Shown here: piece after piece, positions 1 to 7,442 of the stretch
How positions within the stretch are numbered: position 1 is the stretch's first letter
How the letters are laid out: the number at the start of each line of letters is the position of its first letter
Source: Sphingomicrobium sp.
GTDB taxonomy: Bacteria; Pseudomonadota; Alphaproteobacteria; Sphingomonadales; Sphingomonadaceae
Length of the DNA stretch: 7,965 nt
Assembly (NCBI GenBank): GCA_030146725.1
Contig: JASLBJ010000286.1
Coordinates: forward strand, 1-7,965
Direction of reading: 5' to 3'
Notes under the pieces: model-generated
Told to the model about the DNA's origin: nothing
The model's input: the letters and a program-made list of their open reading frames with translations, nothing else
Databases searched by the model: none
Position numbers and translations under genes: made by a program

Positions 1-518
1 GCGATCGTCGGCATCTTGGCGATCAGCCGGTGCGAGGCGATCATCCGCTGCTTGGGGTCGGTGATGTCGGTGCTGTCGTGGTAGAATGCCGACAGCGCGC
101 CGACCACTCCGCACATCACCGCCATCGGATGAGCATCGCGCCGGAAACCTCTGTAAAAGGTCGACAATTGCTCGTGCAGCATGGTGTGGCGTGAGATCGT
201 GTAGGTGAATTTGTCGAGCTCGGACTGGTTGGGCAGCTCGCCGTGGAGCAGCAGATACGCCACTTCCATGAACGACGAATGCTCGGCCAGTTGGTCGATC
301 GGATAGCCACGGTGGAGGAGGATGCCCTTCTCCCCATCGATATAGGTGATCGCGCTTTCGCAGCTCGCGGTCGAAGTGAAGCCCGGATCATAAGTGAACA
401 TGCCGGTCTGGCCATAAAGCTTGCGGATATCGACCACGTCCGGGCCGACCGAGCCCGACAGCACCTCATAGCTGGCGTCGACGCCCTCGGCCTTCATCGT
501 CAGCGTCTTGTCGGTCAT
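1..518 (-). CDS. gltA: Citrate synthase, N-terminal 172 residues (runs off left edge)
   Basis: Condenses oxaloacetate and acetyl-CoA to citrate, the entry step of the TCA cycle, in the cytoplasm. The reverse-strand translation begins [20 protein letters not shown]. It continues with segments typical of Gram-negative type II citrate synthase: [67 protein letters not shown] and [16 protein letters not shown]. The visible part covers the small N-terminal beta domain and the first helices of the large domain. The catalytic histidines and aspartate lie beyond the window. The ATG at 518-516 overlaps the gltX stop in an ATGA, and a GGTGGAG Shine-Dalgarno lies inside the end of gltX, 8 bases from the ATG, so this start is well supported. 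The gene is probably co-transcribed and translationally coupled with gltX. The family assignment is firm. Whether this enzyme is NADH-regulated, as many type II enzymes are, cannot be read here. Confidence 0.95.
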   Translation of the reverse strand, partial: MTDKTLTMKAEGVDASYEVLSGSVGPDVVDIRKLYGQTGMFTYDPGFTSTASCESAITYIDGEKGILLHRGYPIDQLAEHSSFMEVAYLLLHGELPNQSELDKFTYTISRHTMLHEQLSTFYRGFRRDAHPMAVMCGVVGALSAFYHDSTDITDPKQRMIASHRLIAKMPTI

Positions 519-1930
519 TCGTGTCGCTCCACCATCTGATCGAGGATTCGTGCCAGGCTTTCGCCTTGCCCGAGCAAGGCGAGGACGTCAAAAATGCCGG
601 GGCTGGTGGTCCGCCCGGTCAGCGCTGCGCGGAGCGGCTGGGCCAGCTTGCCGAGCTTGACCCCGCGCTCCTCGGCGACCGCGCGTACCGCCGCCTCGAC
701 CGCGTCATGCTCCCATGCGGGCAGCGCCGCCAGCGCATCGTGTGCCGCCCTGAGCAGCGGGCGGGCCTCGGCCGTCAACAGCGCCGCAGCGCCTTCCTCG
801 AGCGCCAGTGGCCGCTGTTCGAACAGAAACCGTGCCCCGTCGGCAAGCTCGCGAAGGTCGTGCGCCCGCGCTTTCAGCTCAGGCATCGCCCGCACCAGCA
901 GTTGCTGCTGTTCATCGTCAGCCTCGAGGGCGGGTGCGATCAGCCGGGCGAGCCGTTCGTCGCCGGCCTCACGGATGTAGTGCCCGTTGACGTTGCTGAG
1001 CTTCTTGACGTCGAACCGCGACGGCGACTTGCCGACATGATCGAGGTCGAACCAGGCAATGGCCTGTTCGCGCGCGATAATCTCGTCGTCGCCATGCCCC
1101 CAGCCGAGCCGAAGCAGATAGTTGAACAGGGCTTCGGGCAGGATCCCGAGTTCGTCGCGATAGGCTTCCACACCCAGCGCGCCGTGCCGCTTCGACAGCT
1201 TGGCGCCGTCGGACCCGTGGATCAGCGGAATGTGCGCGTAAACCGGCTCCGGCCAGCCCATCGCGCGCACGATCGCCAGCTGGCGAAACGCGTTGTTGAG
1301 GTGGTCGTCGCCGCGGATCACATGGGTGACCCCCATGTCATGGTCGTCGACCACGACCGCGAGCATGTAGGTCGGCGTGCCGTCCGAACGCAGCAGGACG
1401 AAATCGTCGATCTCGGCATTGGCGACCCGCACCTCGCCCTGGACGAGGTCGTCGATGACCGTTTCGCCCTCACGCGGCGCCTTGATCCGCACCACGAACG
1501 GCGCCCCGGGTTCGGGCTCTTCGCTGCATGCCCGCCACTTGCTGTCGACGCGAAACGGCCGCCGTTCGGCCTGCGCACGCTCGCGCATGGCGGCCAGTTC
1601 CTCGGCGCTGTTGTAACAACGGTACGCCGCGCCGCTGGCAAGGAGTTGCTCGGCGACCTCGGCGTGGCGCGCCTCGCGATCGGACTGGAACACCGGCGGC
1701 TCGTCACCCCCGATGCCAAGCCAGTCGAGCCCGTCGATGATCGCGTCGATCGCCGGCCGGGTCGACCGCGCACGGTCGGTGTCCTCGATCCTGACGAGGT
1801 AGCGGCCGCCGTGGTGGCGCGCGAACAGCCAGTTGAACAAGGCGGTGCGGGCGCCGCCGATATGCAGGTAGCCGGTCGGCGACGGCGCGAAGCGTGTAAC
1901 GACGGCCGAGGATTTGCTGCTTGCGCTCAA
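515..1930 (-). CDS. gltX: Glutamyl-tRNA synthetase (class I aminoacyl-tRNA synthetase)
   Basis: Charges tRNA-Glu with glutamate using ATP; many alphaproteobacterial enzymes also load tRNA-Gln for later amidation. About 471 residues, the normal family length. Class I signatures are present: the HIGH-type motif in [19 protein letters not shown] (HIGG near residues 23-26) and the KMSKS-type motif in [10 protein letters not shown] (about residues 244-247). Between them are [32 protein letters not shown] and RGDDHLNN. The C-terminal 150 or so residues are the helical anticodon-binding part. Start choice: the open frame reaches a GTG at 1936, but the AAGGA at 1943-1939 is only 2 bases from it and 8 bases from the in-frame TTG at 1930, so TTG is preferred. 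The difference is two residues. It is divergent from comEC and overlaps gltA downstream by 4 bases. Some relatives carry a second gltX paralogue; which one this is cannot be decided from the window. Confidence 0.96.
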   Translation of the reverse strand: MSASSKSSAVVTRFAPSPTGYLHIGGARTALFNWLFARHHGGRYLVRIEDTDRARSTRPAIDAIIDGLDWLGIGGDEPPVFQSDREARHAEVAEQLLASGAAYRCYNSAEELAAMRERAQAERRPFRVDSKWRACSEEPEPGAPFVVRIKAPREGETVIDDLVQGEVRVANAEIDDFVLLRSDGTPTYMLAVVVDDHDMGVTHVIRGDDHLNNAFRQLAIVRAMGWPEPVYAHIPLIHGSDGAKLSKRHGALGVEAYRDELGILPEALFNYLLRLGWGHGDDEIIAREQAIAWFDLDHVGKSPSRFDVKKLSNVNGHYIREAGDERLARLIAPALEADDEQQQLLVRAMPELKARAHDLRELADGARFLFEQRPLALEEGAAALLTAEARPLLRAAHDALAALPAWEHDAVEAAVRAVAEERGVKLGKLAQPLRAALTGRTTSPGIFDVLALLGQGESLARILDQMVERHE

Positions 1931-1935
1931 GCGCA
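1922..1935. repeat. Perfect inverted repeat at the gltX start codon
   Basis: TGCGCT, a 2-base spacer, then AGCGCA form an exact 6-base inverted repeat. It covers the gltX TTG start, which on the mRNA sits where the stem turns. It lies between the gltX and comEC starts. It could be a weak start-site hairpin or a symmetric protein site, but chance is quite possible in GC-rich DNA. Confidence 0.35.
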
Positions 1936-1968
1936 CTTTCCTTCTCTCTGGGCGGAGCGATGCAATGG

Positions 1969-4251
1969 ATGAGCGCCCCTAACATAGCGGGTGCGGCTCT
2001 TCCACAGCGTGCTCGGGGCTTTGGGGAGGCGCAATACCGCAGGATCGGCGAGGGGCTGGAAGGCTTCCTCGAGCGTGAGGCCGCGCAATTGCCGCTGTGG
2101 GTCGTGGTCGGCTTCGGCGCCGGGATCGCCGCCTGGTTCGGACTTGGCGGCCGGGCGCAATGGACCGCCTGGCTGTGCCTGACGGGCGGAATGGCGATCG
2201 CCGGCTTCATCTACGGCCGCGGCCGGGCAGGGCACGCACTCGGCTGGCTCGGGCTTGCGGCGATGCTCGGCTGCGCAGCCATCTGGGCGCGCTCGACACA
2301 GGTCGCGGCGCCGGTGCTCGAACGGGCGCAGGTAGTCAGCTTTTCCGCCTCGGTCGAGCAGGTCGAGACACTGGCCGCAAAGGGCAATCTGCGGCTTACG
2401 CTTGCACCCGCTGACGCTGCGCTTCCGCCGCGCGTGCGCGTGTCGATCAAGGAGGAGGGGGCCCCCGCCGGCCTTGCCGCGGGCGCCCGGATCAGCCTCA
2501 GGGCGCGCCTTGCCCCGCCGCCGCCACAGGCGCTGCCCGGCACCCACGACTTTGCCCGCGACATGTGGTTTCGCGGCATCGGCGCGGTCGGGCGCTCGCT
2601 CGGCGAGGTGACGGTGCTTGCGCCGGTCGAGCGCAGTGGGCTCGATTCGATGCGCCACGGCCTCGACCGCCACATCCGCGAGGCGCTGCCCGGACCCTCC
2701 GGCTCGATCGCGACCGCGCTTGCAACCGGCGACCAGAACGCGATCGGAGCCGAGGATGCCGACGCGATGCGGCGCAGCGGGCTTGCCCATCTGCTCTCGG
2801 TCAGCGGGCTCCACATCGCCGCGGCGGTCGGTGCAGCGATGATCCTGACGCTGAAGCTGCTCGCGCTTAGCGAGCGCCTCGCCCTGCGCTTCAATCTCGT
2901 CCTCGCCGCCGCCGCCGCCGGAGCGCTGACCGGCGTCGGCTATACCCTGCTGACTGGAGCGCAGGTGCCGACGGTCCGCAGCTGCATCGGCGCCCTGCTC
3001 GTGCTTGCCGGCGTAGCGCTCGGCCGCGACGCGATCAGCATGCGCCTGCTCGCCGTGGCCGCGCTCGCGATCCTGCTGGTCCGGCCCGAAGCGCTGGTCG
3101 GCGCAAGCTTCCAGCTGAGCTTTGCCGCGGTCGCATCGATCATCACCCTGCACAGCTCGCGGTTCGGCAGACGGCTGTTCGAGCGCCGCGAGGAGGGGAT
3201 TGCGGGACGGCTCGCCCGCCCGGTGCTCGCGCTGATCGCCACCGGCCTCGTCGTTGAAGTCGCGCTGATCCCGTTCGCGCTCTACCATTTCCACAAGGCC
3301 GGGCTCTACGGCGTCGCCGCCAATCTCATCGCAATCCCGCTCACCACCTTCGTCATCATGCCGCTCGAGGCGGGTGCGCTGCTGCTCGATGTCGTGGGGC
3401 TCGGGGCGCCGCTGTGGGCGCTCGCCGGCTGGACCATCGACTTGCTGCTCGGCCTCGCGCACCTCGTCGCAAGCGCGCGCGGAGCGGTCGCGATGCTGGC
3501 CGCAATGCCGGTCGCGGCATTCCTCCTGCTCGTGTTCGGCGGCCTGTGGCTGTGCCTGTGGACCACGCGCGCACGGCTGCTCGGGCTGATCCCCGCCACT
3601 GCCGGAGCCCTGCTTGCCGCGGCCTCACCAACCCCGGACCTGCTGGTCACCGGCGACGGCCGGCACCTCGCCATCGTCGACGAGGACGGAACGCCGCTCC
3701 TTCTGCGCGAGCGCAGCGGCGACTTCATCCGCAGCCTGTTGTCCGAAGCGTCGGGATTCGACGACCTTCCCCGTGCGCTCGGCAACCACCCGCTCGGCGC
3801 GTGCTCGCGCGATGCTTGCACCGCGACCATCCGCCGCGGCGGCCGCAACTGGCAGCTGCTCGCGACGCGCTCGTCGGTTCAGATCGATGGGCCGATCCTG
3901 GTCGCCGCCTGCGCCCGTGCCGACATCGTAGTATCCGAACGCCGCCTGCCGCCCGGTTGCGCGCCGCGCTGGCTCAAGCTCGACCGCCGAACGCTCGAGC
4001 GCACCGGCGGCCTGTCGCTCTACCTCGACCGCGAGCCGCGCATCGCGACCGTGTCGGACCAAATAGGATCACACCCGTGGGCACCGGTCGTCCCGACCTG
4101 GCGCCCCCTGGCCGCACCGCTGGATCGCTCCAGTCGCAGCACGTCACCCGGCTCCCCGCTGGGACAAAGGAGCGGCGCGGGCGCGCAGGGTCAGGACGCT
4201 CGAGCAGGGCGTCCGTCGAACGGACCGTCACCCTCACCCGTCCCCCGCTAG
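1969..4251 (+). CDS. comEC: ComEC/Rec2 family competence protein, DNA-uptake channel
   Basis: Inner-membrane protein that in this family carries single-stranded DNA into the cytoplasm during natural transformation. About 760 residues. Order of parts: short cytoplasmic start; three hydrophobic segments (about residues 42-59, 70-85 and 90-107); a soluble DUF4131/OB-like domain to about 225; then the polytopic Competence domain (about 245-535). The last contains the hallmark [18 protein letters not shown] and [11 protein letters not shown]. The C-terminal domain (from about 556, [19 protein letters not shown]) keeps the outline of the metallo-beta-lactamase-like domain but shows no HxHxDH metal motif; it has a CSRDAC cysteine pair instead. 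After GSHPW (codon ending at 4080), where I expect the protein to end in relatives, about 56 Pro/Ser/Arg/Gly-rich residues follow to the TAG, probably read-through. Start uncertain: ATG 1969 has GGAG 11 bases upstream; ATG 1960 has it only 2 bases away; a TTG at 1921 would overlap gltX. Converges on the VOC gene. Confidence 0.92.
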   Translation: MSAPNIAGAALPQRARGFGEAQYRRIGEGLEGFLEREAAQLPLWVVVGFGAGIAAWFGLGGRAQWTAWLCLTGGMAIAGFIYGRGRAGHALGWLGLAAMLGCAAIWARSTQVAAPVLERAQVVSFSASVEQVETLAAKGNLRLTLAPADAALPPRVRVSIKEEGAPAGLAAGARISLRARLAPPPPQALPGTHDFARDMWFRGIGAVGRSLGEVTVLAPVERSGLDSMRHGLDRHIREALPGPSGSIATALATGDQNAIGAEDADAMRRSGLAHLLSVSGLHIAAAVGAAMILTLKLLALSERLALRFNLVLAAAAAGALTGVGYTLLTGAQVPTVRSCIGALLVLAGVALGRDAISMRLLAVAALAILLVRPEALVGASFQLSFAAVASIITLHSSRFGRRLFERREEGIAGRLARPVLALIATGLVVEVALIPFALYHFHKAGLYGVAANLIAIPLTTFVIMPLEAGALLLDVVGLGAPLWALAGWTIDLLLGLAHLVASARGAVAMLAAMPVAAFLLLVFGGLWLCLWTTRARLLGLIPATAGALLAAASPTPDLLVTGDGRHLAIVDEDGTPLLLRERSGDFIRSLLSEASGFDDLPRALGNHPLGACSRDACTATIRRGGRNWQLLATRSSVQIDGPILVAACARADIVVSERRLPPGCAPRWLKLDRRTLERTGGLSLYLDREPRIATVSDQIGSHPWAPVVPTWRPLAAPLDRSSRSTSPGSPLGQRSGAGAQGQDARAGRPSNGPSPSPVPR
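4211..4225. repeat. Hairpin inside the comEC 3' tail
   Basis: GTCCGT, loop CGA, ACGGAC is a perfect 6-base stem with a 3-base loop. It lies in the low-complexity extension of comEC. It is followed by a C-rich run (CACCCTCACCCGTCCCCC) and a second hairpin at 4258-4276. Together they look like a degenerate intergenic palindromic (REP-like) element rather than selected protein-coding sequence. This reading is an inference. Confidence 0.4.
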
Positions 4252-4257
4252 CATGGC

Positions 4258-4276
4258 TCCTTCCCTCCTGGAAGGA
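4258..4276. terminator. Hairpin between convergent comEC and VOC gene, possible weak bidirectional terminator
   Basis: TCCTTCC, loop CTCCT, GGAAGGA is a perfect 7-base stem with a 5-base loop, in the 41-base gap between two convergent stop codons. That is the right place for a terminator serving both strands. No T-run follows on either side (AAGGGATC on the plus side), so it is not a canonical intrinsic terminator. It could equally be part of a REP-like element together with the hairpin at 4211-4225. Confidence 0.35.
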
Positions 4277-4292
4277 AAGGGATCTTACCCCT

Positions 4293-4637
4293 TCACTCCG
4301 CCGCCGCCTGCCACACCGCAAGCTCGCTTCCACCCGGATCGATGAAGTGGAAGCGGCGCCCTCCGGGAAAGCCGTAGATCGCCCTCGCGATCGTCCCGCC
4401 GGCCTTCTGCACCGCGCCGAACGCCGCCTCGAGATCGTCGACGCGGATCACCGGGAGCGGCGCCGACAGCGCCTCGTCCGGCGACCCGTTCAGCCCGACG
4501 TCGGTCACTCCGTCCGTGGTCGCCGAATAATCCGGGCCATAATCGGTGAAGTTCCACCCGAACGCCCGCGCATAGAACGCCCGCGTCAGTTCATGCGCCG
4601 TCGCACTCGGCAGCTCGACATAGTCGATCCGGGCCAA
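4293..4637 (-). CDS. Small VOC (glyoxalase/bleomycin-resistance fold) family protein
   Basis: A single-domain protein of 114 residues, about the usual length for one VOC module. The two beta-alpha-beta-beta-beta halves can be seen. The first half starts RIDYVELPSATAHELTRAFY and has the common FYARAFGW motif (about residues 20-29). The second starts PLPVIRVDDLEAAFGAVQKA and ends in RRFHFIDPGGSELAVWQ, with the conserved acidic strand-end residue (GSE) that often binds metal. The substrate and reaction cannot be told; members include lyases, dioxygenases and binding proteins. The start is the TTG at 4637: the frame opens only a few codons upstream and no ATG or GTG is available. It lies one base after the lexA stop (TGA-G-TTG) and has no clear Shine-Dalgarno of its own, so translation probably depends on ribosomes finishing lexA. 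It is likely co-transcribed with lexA. Real coding is supported by the family match; function is unknown. Confidence 0.85.
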   Translation of the reverse strand: MARIDYVELPSATAHELTRAFYARAFGWNFTDYGPDYSATTDGVTDVGLNGSPDEALSAPLPVIRVDDLEAAFGAVQKAGGTIARAIYGFPGGRRFHFIDPGGSELAVWQAAAE

Positions 4638-4638
4638 C

Positions 4639-5331
4639 TCAATAGCGCCGGATCAGGCCGGCCAGCCGCCCCTGGATCTGCACCTGGTCGGGGCGGTAGC
4701 GCTGCGGCTCGAGGCTGCGGTTCGCGGGATCGAGACGGATCAGACTGCCTTCGCGGCGGAAGGTCTTGAGCGTCGCCTGCTCCTCGTCGATCAGTGCGAC
4801 CACGATCTCGCCTTCGCGCGCCGTGTCGACCTTGCGGATGAGCGCGAAGTCGCCGTCGAGAATGCCCTCCTCGACCATCGAATCGCCCGACACCTCGAGC
4901 GCATAATGCTCACCCGGCCCAAGCAGCGCGGCCGGCACCGCGAAACTCTCAGTCCCCTGCAGCGCCTCGATCGGCGTACCCGCCGCGATCCGGCCATGAA
5001 GCGGAATATCGATCGTATCGTTGGCGGGCGCCGGGACCCCCGGCCGAAGCGGCACCACCGCACCCACACCGGTACCCGCAGCACCTACACCCGCATCCAC
5101 AGCCACACCCGGACCCGCATCGGGCACCTTGACCACTTCGAGCGCGCGCGCGCGGTTGGGCAGGCGGCGGATGAACTTGCGCTCCTCCAGTGCCGAGATC
5201 AGCCGGTGCACGCCCGACTTGGACTTCAGGTCGAGCGCCTCGCGCATCTCGTCGAAGCTCGGCGAAATCCCCGTGCGGCCAAGCCGCTCGTTGATGAACA
5301 TCAGCAACTCGTGCTGCTTGACGGTGAGCAT
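4639..5331 (-). CDS. lexA: LexA, SOS-response transcriptional repressor and self-cleaving protease
   Basis: Represses DNA-damage genes; RecA filaments trigger its self-cleavage. 230 residues. The N-terminal winged helix-turn-helix begins [20 protein letters not shown] and has its recognition region around [20 protein letters not shown]. The C-terminal S24 peptidase domain has the Ala117-Gly118 cleavage site ([12 protein letters not shown]), catalytic Ser151 (SGDSMVEEG) and Lys189 (ATLKTF), so all autolysis residues are present. The linker between domains (about residues 71-94) is an odd Gly/Val/Ala repeat described separately. The ATG at 5331 has GGGGAGA 7 bases upstream. A promoter and an alphaproteobacterial SOS box lie just upstream, predicting autoregulation. 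ppiD lies upstream on the same strand across a 124-base gap; the VOC gene follows one base after the stop. Confidence 0.97.
   Translation of the reverse strand: MLTVKQHELLMFINERLGRTGISPSFDEMREALDLKSKSGVHRLISALEERKFIRRLPNRARALEVVKVPDAGPGVAVDAGVGAAGTGVGAVVPLRPGVPAPANDTIDIPLHGRIAAGTPIEALQGTESFAVPAALLGPGEHYALEVSGDSMVEEGILDGDFALIRKVDTAREGEIVVALIDEEQATLKTFRREGSLIRLDPANRSLEPQRYRPDQVQIQGRLAGLIRRY
5053..5121 (-). repeat. Degenerate 24-base-period repeat encoding the LexA linker
   Basis: On the minus strand the linker reads DAGPGVAV / DAGVGAAG / TGVGAVV, that is two and most of a third 8-residue units. The first two units start with GATGCGGGT at 5121 and 5097, exactly 24 bases apart. All seven glycines in the stretch use GGT and several other codons end in T or A, unlike the GGC-dominated flanks. 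This looks like expansion by slippage in a flexible linker. Confidence 0.6.
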
Positions 5332-5370
5332 CGCTTTGTCTCCCCGATCGTCGCGATGGATCTCGCGAAG

Positions 5371-5385
5371 GAACGAACGGGGAAC
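5371..5385 (-). promoter_or_regulatory. LexA operator (SOS box, GTTC-N7-GTTC)
   Basis: On the minus strand the sequence GTTC CCCGTTC GTTC matches the alphaproteobacterial SOS box GTTC-N7-GTTC exactly. Its inner edge lies 40 bases upstream of the lexA ATG, and its other end abuts the predicted -10 element. Bound LexA would block RNA polymerase there, giving negative autoregulation of lexA and probably of the downstream VOC gene. The spacer itself contains a third GTTC. The consensus is established knowledge; occupancy here is inferred. Confidence 0.88.
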
Positions 5386-5413
5386 GTGTAGGAAACGAAA
5401 CGATGCCCGTCAA
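5385..5413 (-). promoter_or_regulatory. Predicted sigma-70-type promoter of lexA
   Basis: Minus-strand -35 TTGACG (5413-5408, within CTTGACG, five of six matching TTGACA), a 17-base spacer, then -10 TACACG (5390-5385, a weaker match keeping TA-A). Predicted initiation near 5378 gives a leader of roughly 45-50 bases. The SOS box overlaps the -10 end, the expected geometry for a LexA-repressed promoter, which raises confidence despite the poor -10. Confidence 0.6.
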
Positions 5414-5455
5414 GCGTTAGCGGCAAGCAGTGGCGTCAGGCGTCTGCGTAAAGCG

Positions 5456-7381
5456 CTAGCCGCCGATGATCCGCTTGCGCGACGCGGCAATCGCCGCCTC
5501 GTTGCGCTTGACCTTGAGCGACGCGCGGATCGAGGTCAGGAACTGTTGCGCATATTCCTCCGCCAGCGCCGCCTGGAAGTCGCTCTGCACCCGCCCGATC
5601 AGCGCGGGCTGCGACAGCGCATTGCCGGGCACGATCCGAGTCGTCTTGACCACCGAGAAGCCGCCGCTGGTCGGATCGGCGACCATCCGGCTCTTGCCCT
5701 CGCCGAGCACGAACAGCATCCGCAGCGAAGCGGGCACCTTGTCGCCCATCTGCGACAGGTCGAGCCGCCGCCCGGCGACCTGCTGCACCGGCGGAAGCGC
5801 GACCCCCGCCTGCCGCACTGCATCGGCCAGCGCCACTCCGCGCGCCGCCTTGGCGGCAATCGCGGCGGCGGCCGCCTGCGCACGCTGCGTTGCCTGGCGG
5901 TTGGTCCAGTCGGCCGCGACCGTCTCGCGGATGCTGGCCAGCGGGGCAGGGGTCGCGGGCACGACACGGTCGGGCGCGACCATCACATAGCCGCTCTCGT
6001 CGGCCAGCGGCTCGACCACCGGCTCGTCGTCGGCTTCCATCTCGAACCCGGTGCGCAGCGCAGGCGCATATTGCGCCGGGAAGCGGAAATCCGGGTTGGC
6101 GCGCGCTGCCCCGGTCGCCGTAATCAGCGGCGTGCTGATCACCTGCAGCTTGCCGACCGCCGCCGCCTCGCCGAAATTGCTGCCCGCGGCGACCGCATCC
6201 TCGACGCTGGCGACGAGGTCGGCGAGCGCGTTCTTGCGCTTGTCGGCGGTCAGCCGCGAGACGATCTCGGAGCGCGCCTCGGCAAGGCTCTTGCCGCCCT
6301 CGCGCCGAACCGCATCGACTTTGACCACGTGCCAACCGAATTCCGATTGCACCGGTCCGACGATTGCCCCGGACTCGGCGGCAAAGGCAGCCGCCGCAAC
6401 TGCGTCTCCGGCAGCCCCGGCGAACTCGGCGCGCGTCTGCGGTCCGACCTCGATGACCTCACCGCCGCCCGCCGCCGCTGCAGCCGCAAGCGCCGTGCCG
6501 CCCCGTGCCGCGCCCGCGATGGTATTCGCGGCGTTGCGATCCGGCACGACGACCTGGCTGATGACCCGGATGTCCCTGGCCCCGTAGACCGCCTGGTTGG
6601 CGTTGTAGAAGGCGAGGATTTCCTGCTCGCTCGCGGCTGCACCCGCGACCTGCTCCTGCCCGATATGCGCCAGCCGCAGCACGCGCTGCTCGGGCACCAT
6701 GTAGCGGGTCCGGTTCTCGGCATAGAAGCGCTGGAGATCGGCATCAGTCGGCGCCAGGCCAGTGCGGAACGCGGCGACCGGGATCGTCGCGACCTGGCCC
6801 TCGCGGCCTTCGAGCAGCATTGACGCGTAGGGCGAGGCGACCCCGACGGGCAGCCGCGCCTGGGTGACGGCCGGAGTCAGCAGCATCCGCTGCAACAACT
6901 GGCTCGAGATCAGCTCGCGCACTTGTGCGTCGGTCAGCCGCTGCTGCTGGAGAAAGGACGCATAGGCCTGTTCGCTGAACTTGCCGTCGAGACCCTTGGT
7001 CCCGGGAATATTGGCGATCTCGGCATCGACCAGCAGCTTGGATACCTGGAACCCATTCTTCCTGGCGAAGGCCGCCAGCGTCCGCTGGTCGATGAGGCTG
7101 TCAAGAAGCGGTCCGAAGTCGCTGGCAATGCTGGCATAATCGGCTTCCGGATTCTGCTGGCGAACCTGGGTCAGCCGCTGTTGCATCGCGTCCGCCATGT
7201 CGCGGTCGGTGACCTCGATCCCGCCGACTTCGGCCAGTGTCGCACCCGGCTGGCTGGTATTGCCGCCCGCGATGTTCGACATGTCGCCAAGCGCGAACGA
7301 TGCGCCGATCGCCGCCACGAACAGCACCAGGATGATTTTACCGGCCGTCGACTTCGACAGGTTGCGGAAGAATGCGAGCAT
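5456..7381 (-). CDS. PpiD/SurA-type periplasmic peptidyl-prolyl isomerase family chaperone, inner-membrane anchored
   Basis: A 641-residue protein with the PpiD layout: a short basic cytoplasmic start (MLAFFRNLSKSTAGK), one transmembrane helix (about residues 16-33, IILVLFVAAIGASFALG), then a long periplasmic part. The SurA-like N-terminal helical domain covers roughly residues 40-240 (GGIEVTDRDMADAMQQRL, LLDSLIDQRTLAAFARKNGF). The parvulin-like domain is at about 265-365 (DIRVISQVVVPDRNAA to EFGWHVVKVDAVRREGG). A helical C-terminal region follows. The family helps newly exported proteins fold near the translocon. The first parvulin histidine (usually SHILV) is Gln here, while the second (GWH) is kept, so isomerase activity is doubtful. 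An in-frame ATG at 7429 would add 16 basic residues; 7381 was chosen because the TM then sits at the usual distance from the start, although neither start has a strong Shine-Dalgarno. Divergent from tpiA; lexA lies downstream. I would call it ppiD-like. Confidence 0.9.
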   Translation of the reverse strand: MLAFFRNLSKSTAGKIILVLFVAAIGASFALGDMSNIAGGNTSQPGATLAEVGGIEVTDRDMADAMQQRLTQVRQQNPEADYASIASDFGPLLDSLIDQRTLAAFARKNGFQVSKLLVDAEIANIPGTKGLDGKFSEQAYASFLQQQRLTDAQVRELISSQLLQRMLLTPAVTQARLPVGVASPYASMLLEGREGQVATIPVAAFRTGLAPTDADLQRFYAENRTRYMVPEQRVLRLAHIGQEQVAGAAASEQEILAFYNANQAVYGARDIRVISQVVVPDRNAANTIAGAARGGTALAAAAAAGGGEVIEVGPQTRAEFAGAAGDAVAAAAFAAESGAIVGPVQSEFGWHVVKVDAVRREGGKSLAEARSEIVSRLTADKRKNALADLVASVEDAVAAGSNFGEAAAVGKLQVISTPLITATGAARANPDFRFPAQYAPALRTGFEMEADDEPVVEPLADESGYVMVAPDRVVPATPAPLASIRETVAADWTNRQATQRAQAAAAAIAAKAARGVALADAVRQAGVALPPVQQVAGRRLDLSQMGDKVPASLRMLFVLGEGKSRMVADPTSGGFSVVKTTRIVPGNALSQPALIGRVQSDFQAALAEEYAQQFLTSIRASLKVKRNEAAIAASRKRIIGG

Positions 7382-7442
7382 GAAGGTCAGGTCCGGCGAG
7401 GAAAGTCGCCGCCGCCTTACGAGCCGCATCCCCGCGCATCAA

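Noticed and set aside
1808..1844. Spaced GAAC pair resembling a second SOS box inside gltX
   Set aside because: The two GAAC words are separated by 8 rather than 7 bases and lie in coding sequence, so it does not match the LexA operator.
521..1972. A 483-codon plus-strand open frame antisense to gltX
   Set aside because: It mirrors gltX almost exactly end to end and shows no family motifs. gltX is unmistakable on the other strand.
1981..1986. TATGTT on the minus strand as a gltX -10 element
   Set aside because: No TTG-type -35 is found 16-18 bases upstream, so a promoter call is not supported.
1927..3462. A 511-codon minus-strand open frame opposite comEC
   Set aside because: Composition is Arg/Gln/Asp/Gly-rich as expected from the complement of GC-rich membrane-protein codons. 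comEC is clearly the coding frame.
3414..4769. A 451-codon plus-strand open frame across the comEC end, VOC gene and lexA end
   Set aside because: Arg/Pro-rich with no domain. It crosses a convergent gene junction and is out of frame with comEC.
5432..5444. GGCGTC-A-GGCGTC direct repeat between ppiD-like gene and lexA
   Set aside because: Short repeat in GC-rich DNA, upstream of the -35 element, with no clear role; most likely chance.
5021..6823. A 600-codon plus-strand open frame antisense to lexA and the ppiD-like gene
   Set aside because: It spans two well-supported genes on the other strand, is rich in Arg/Gly/Ala with no recognisable domain, and is the expected by-product of high-GC third codon positions.
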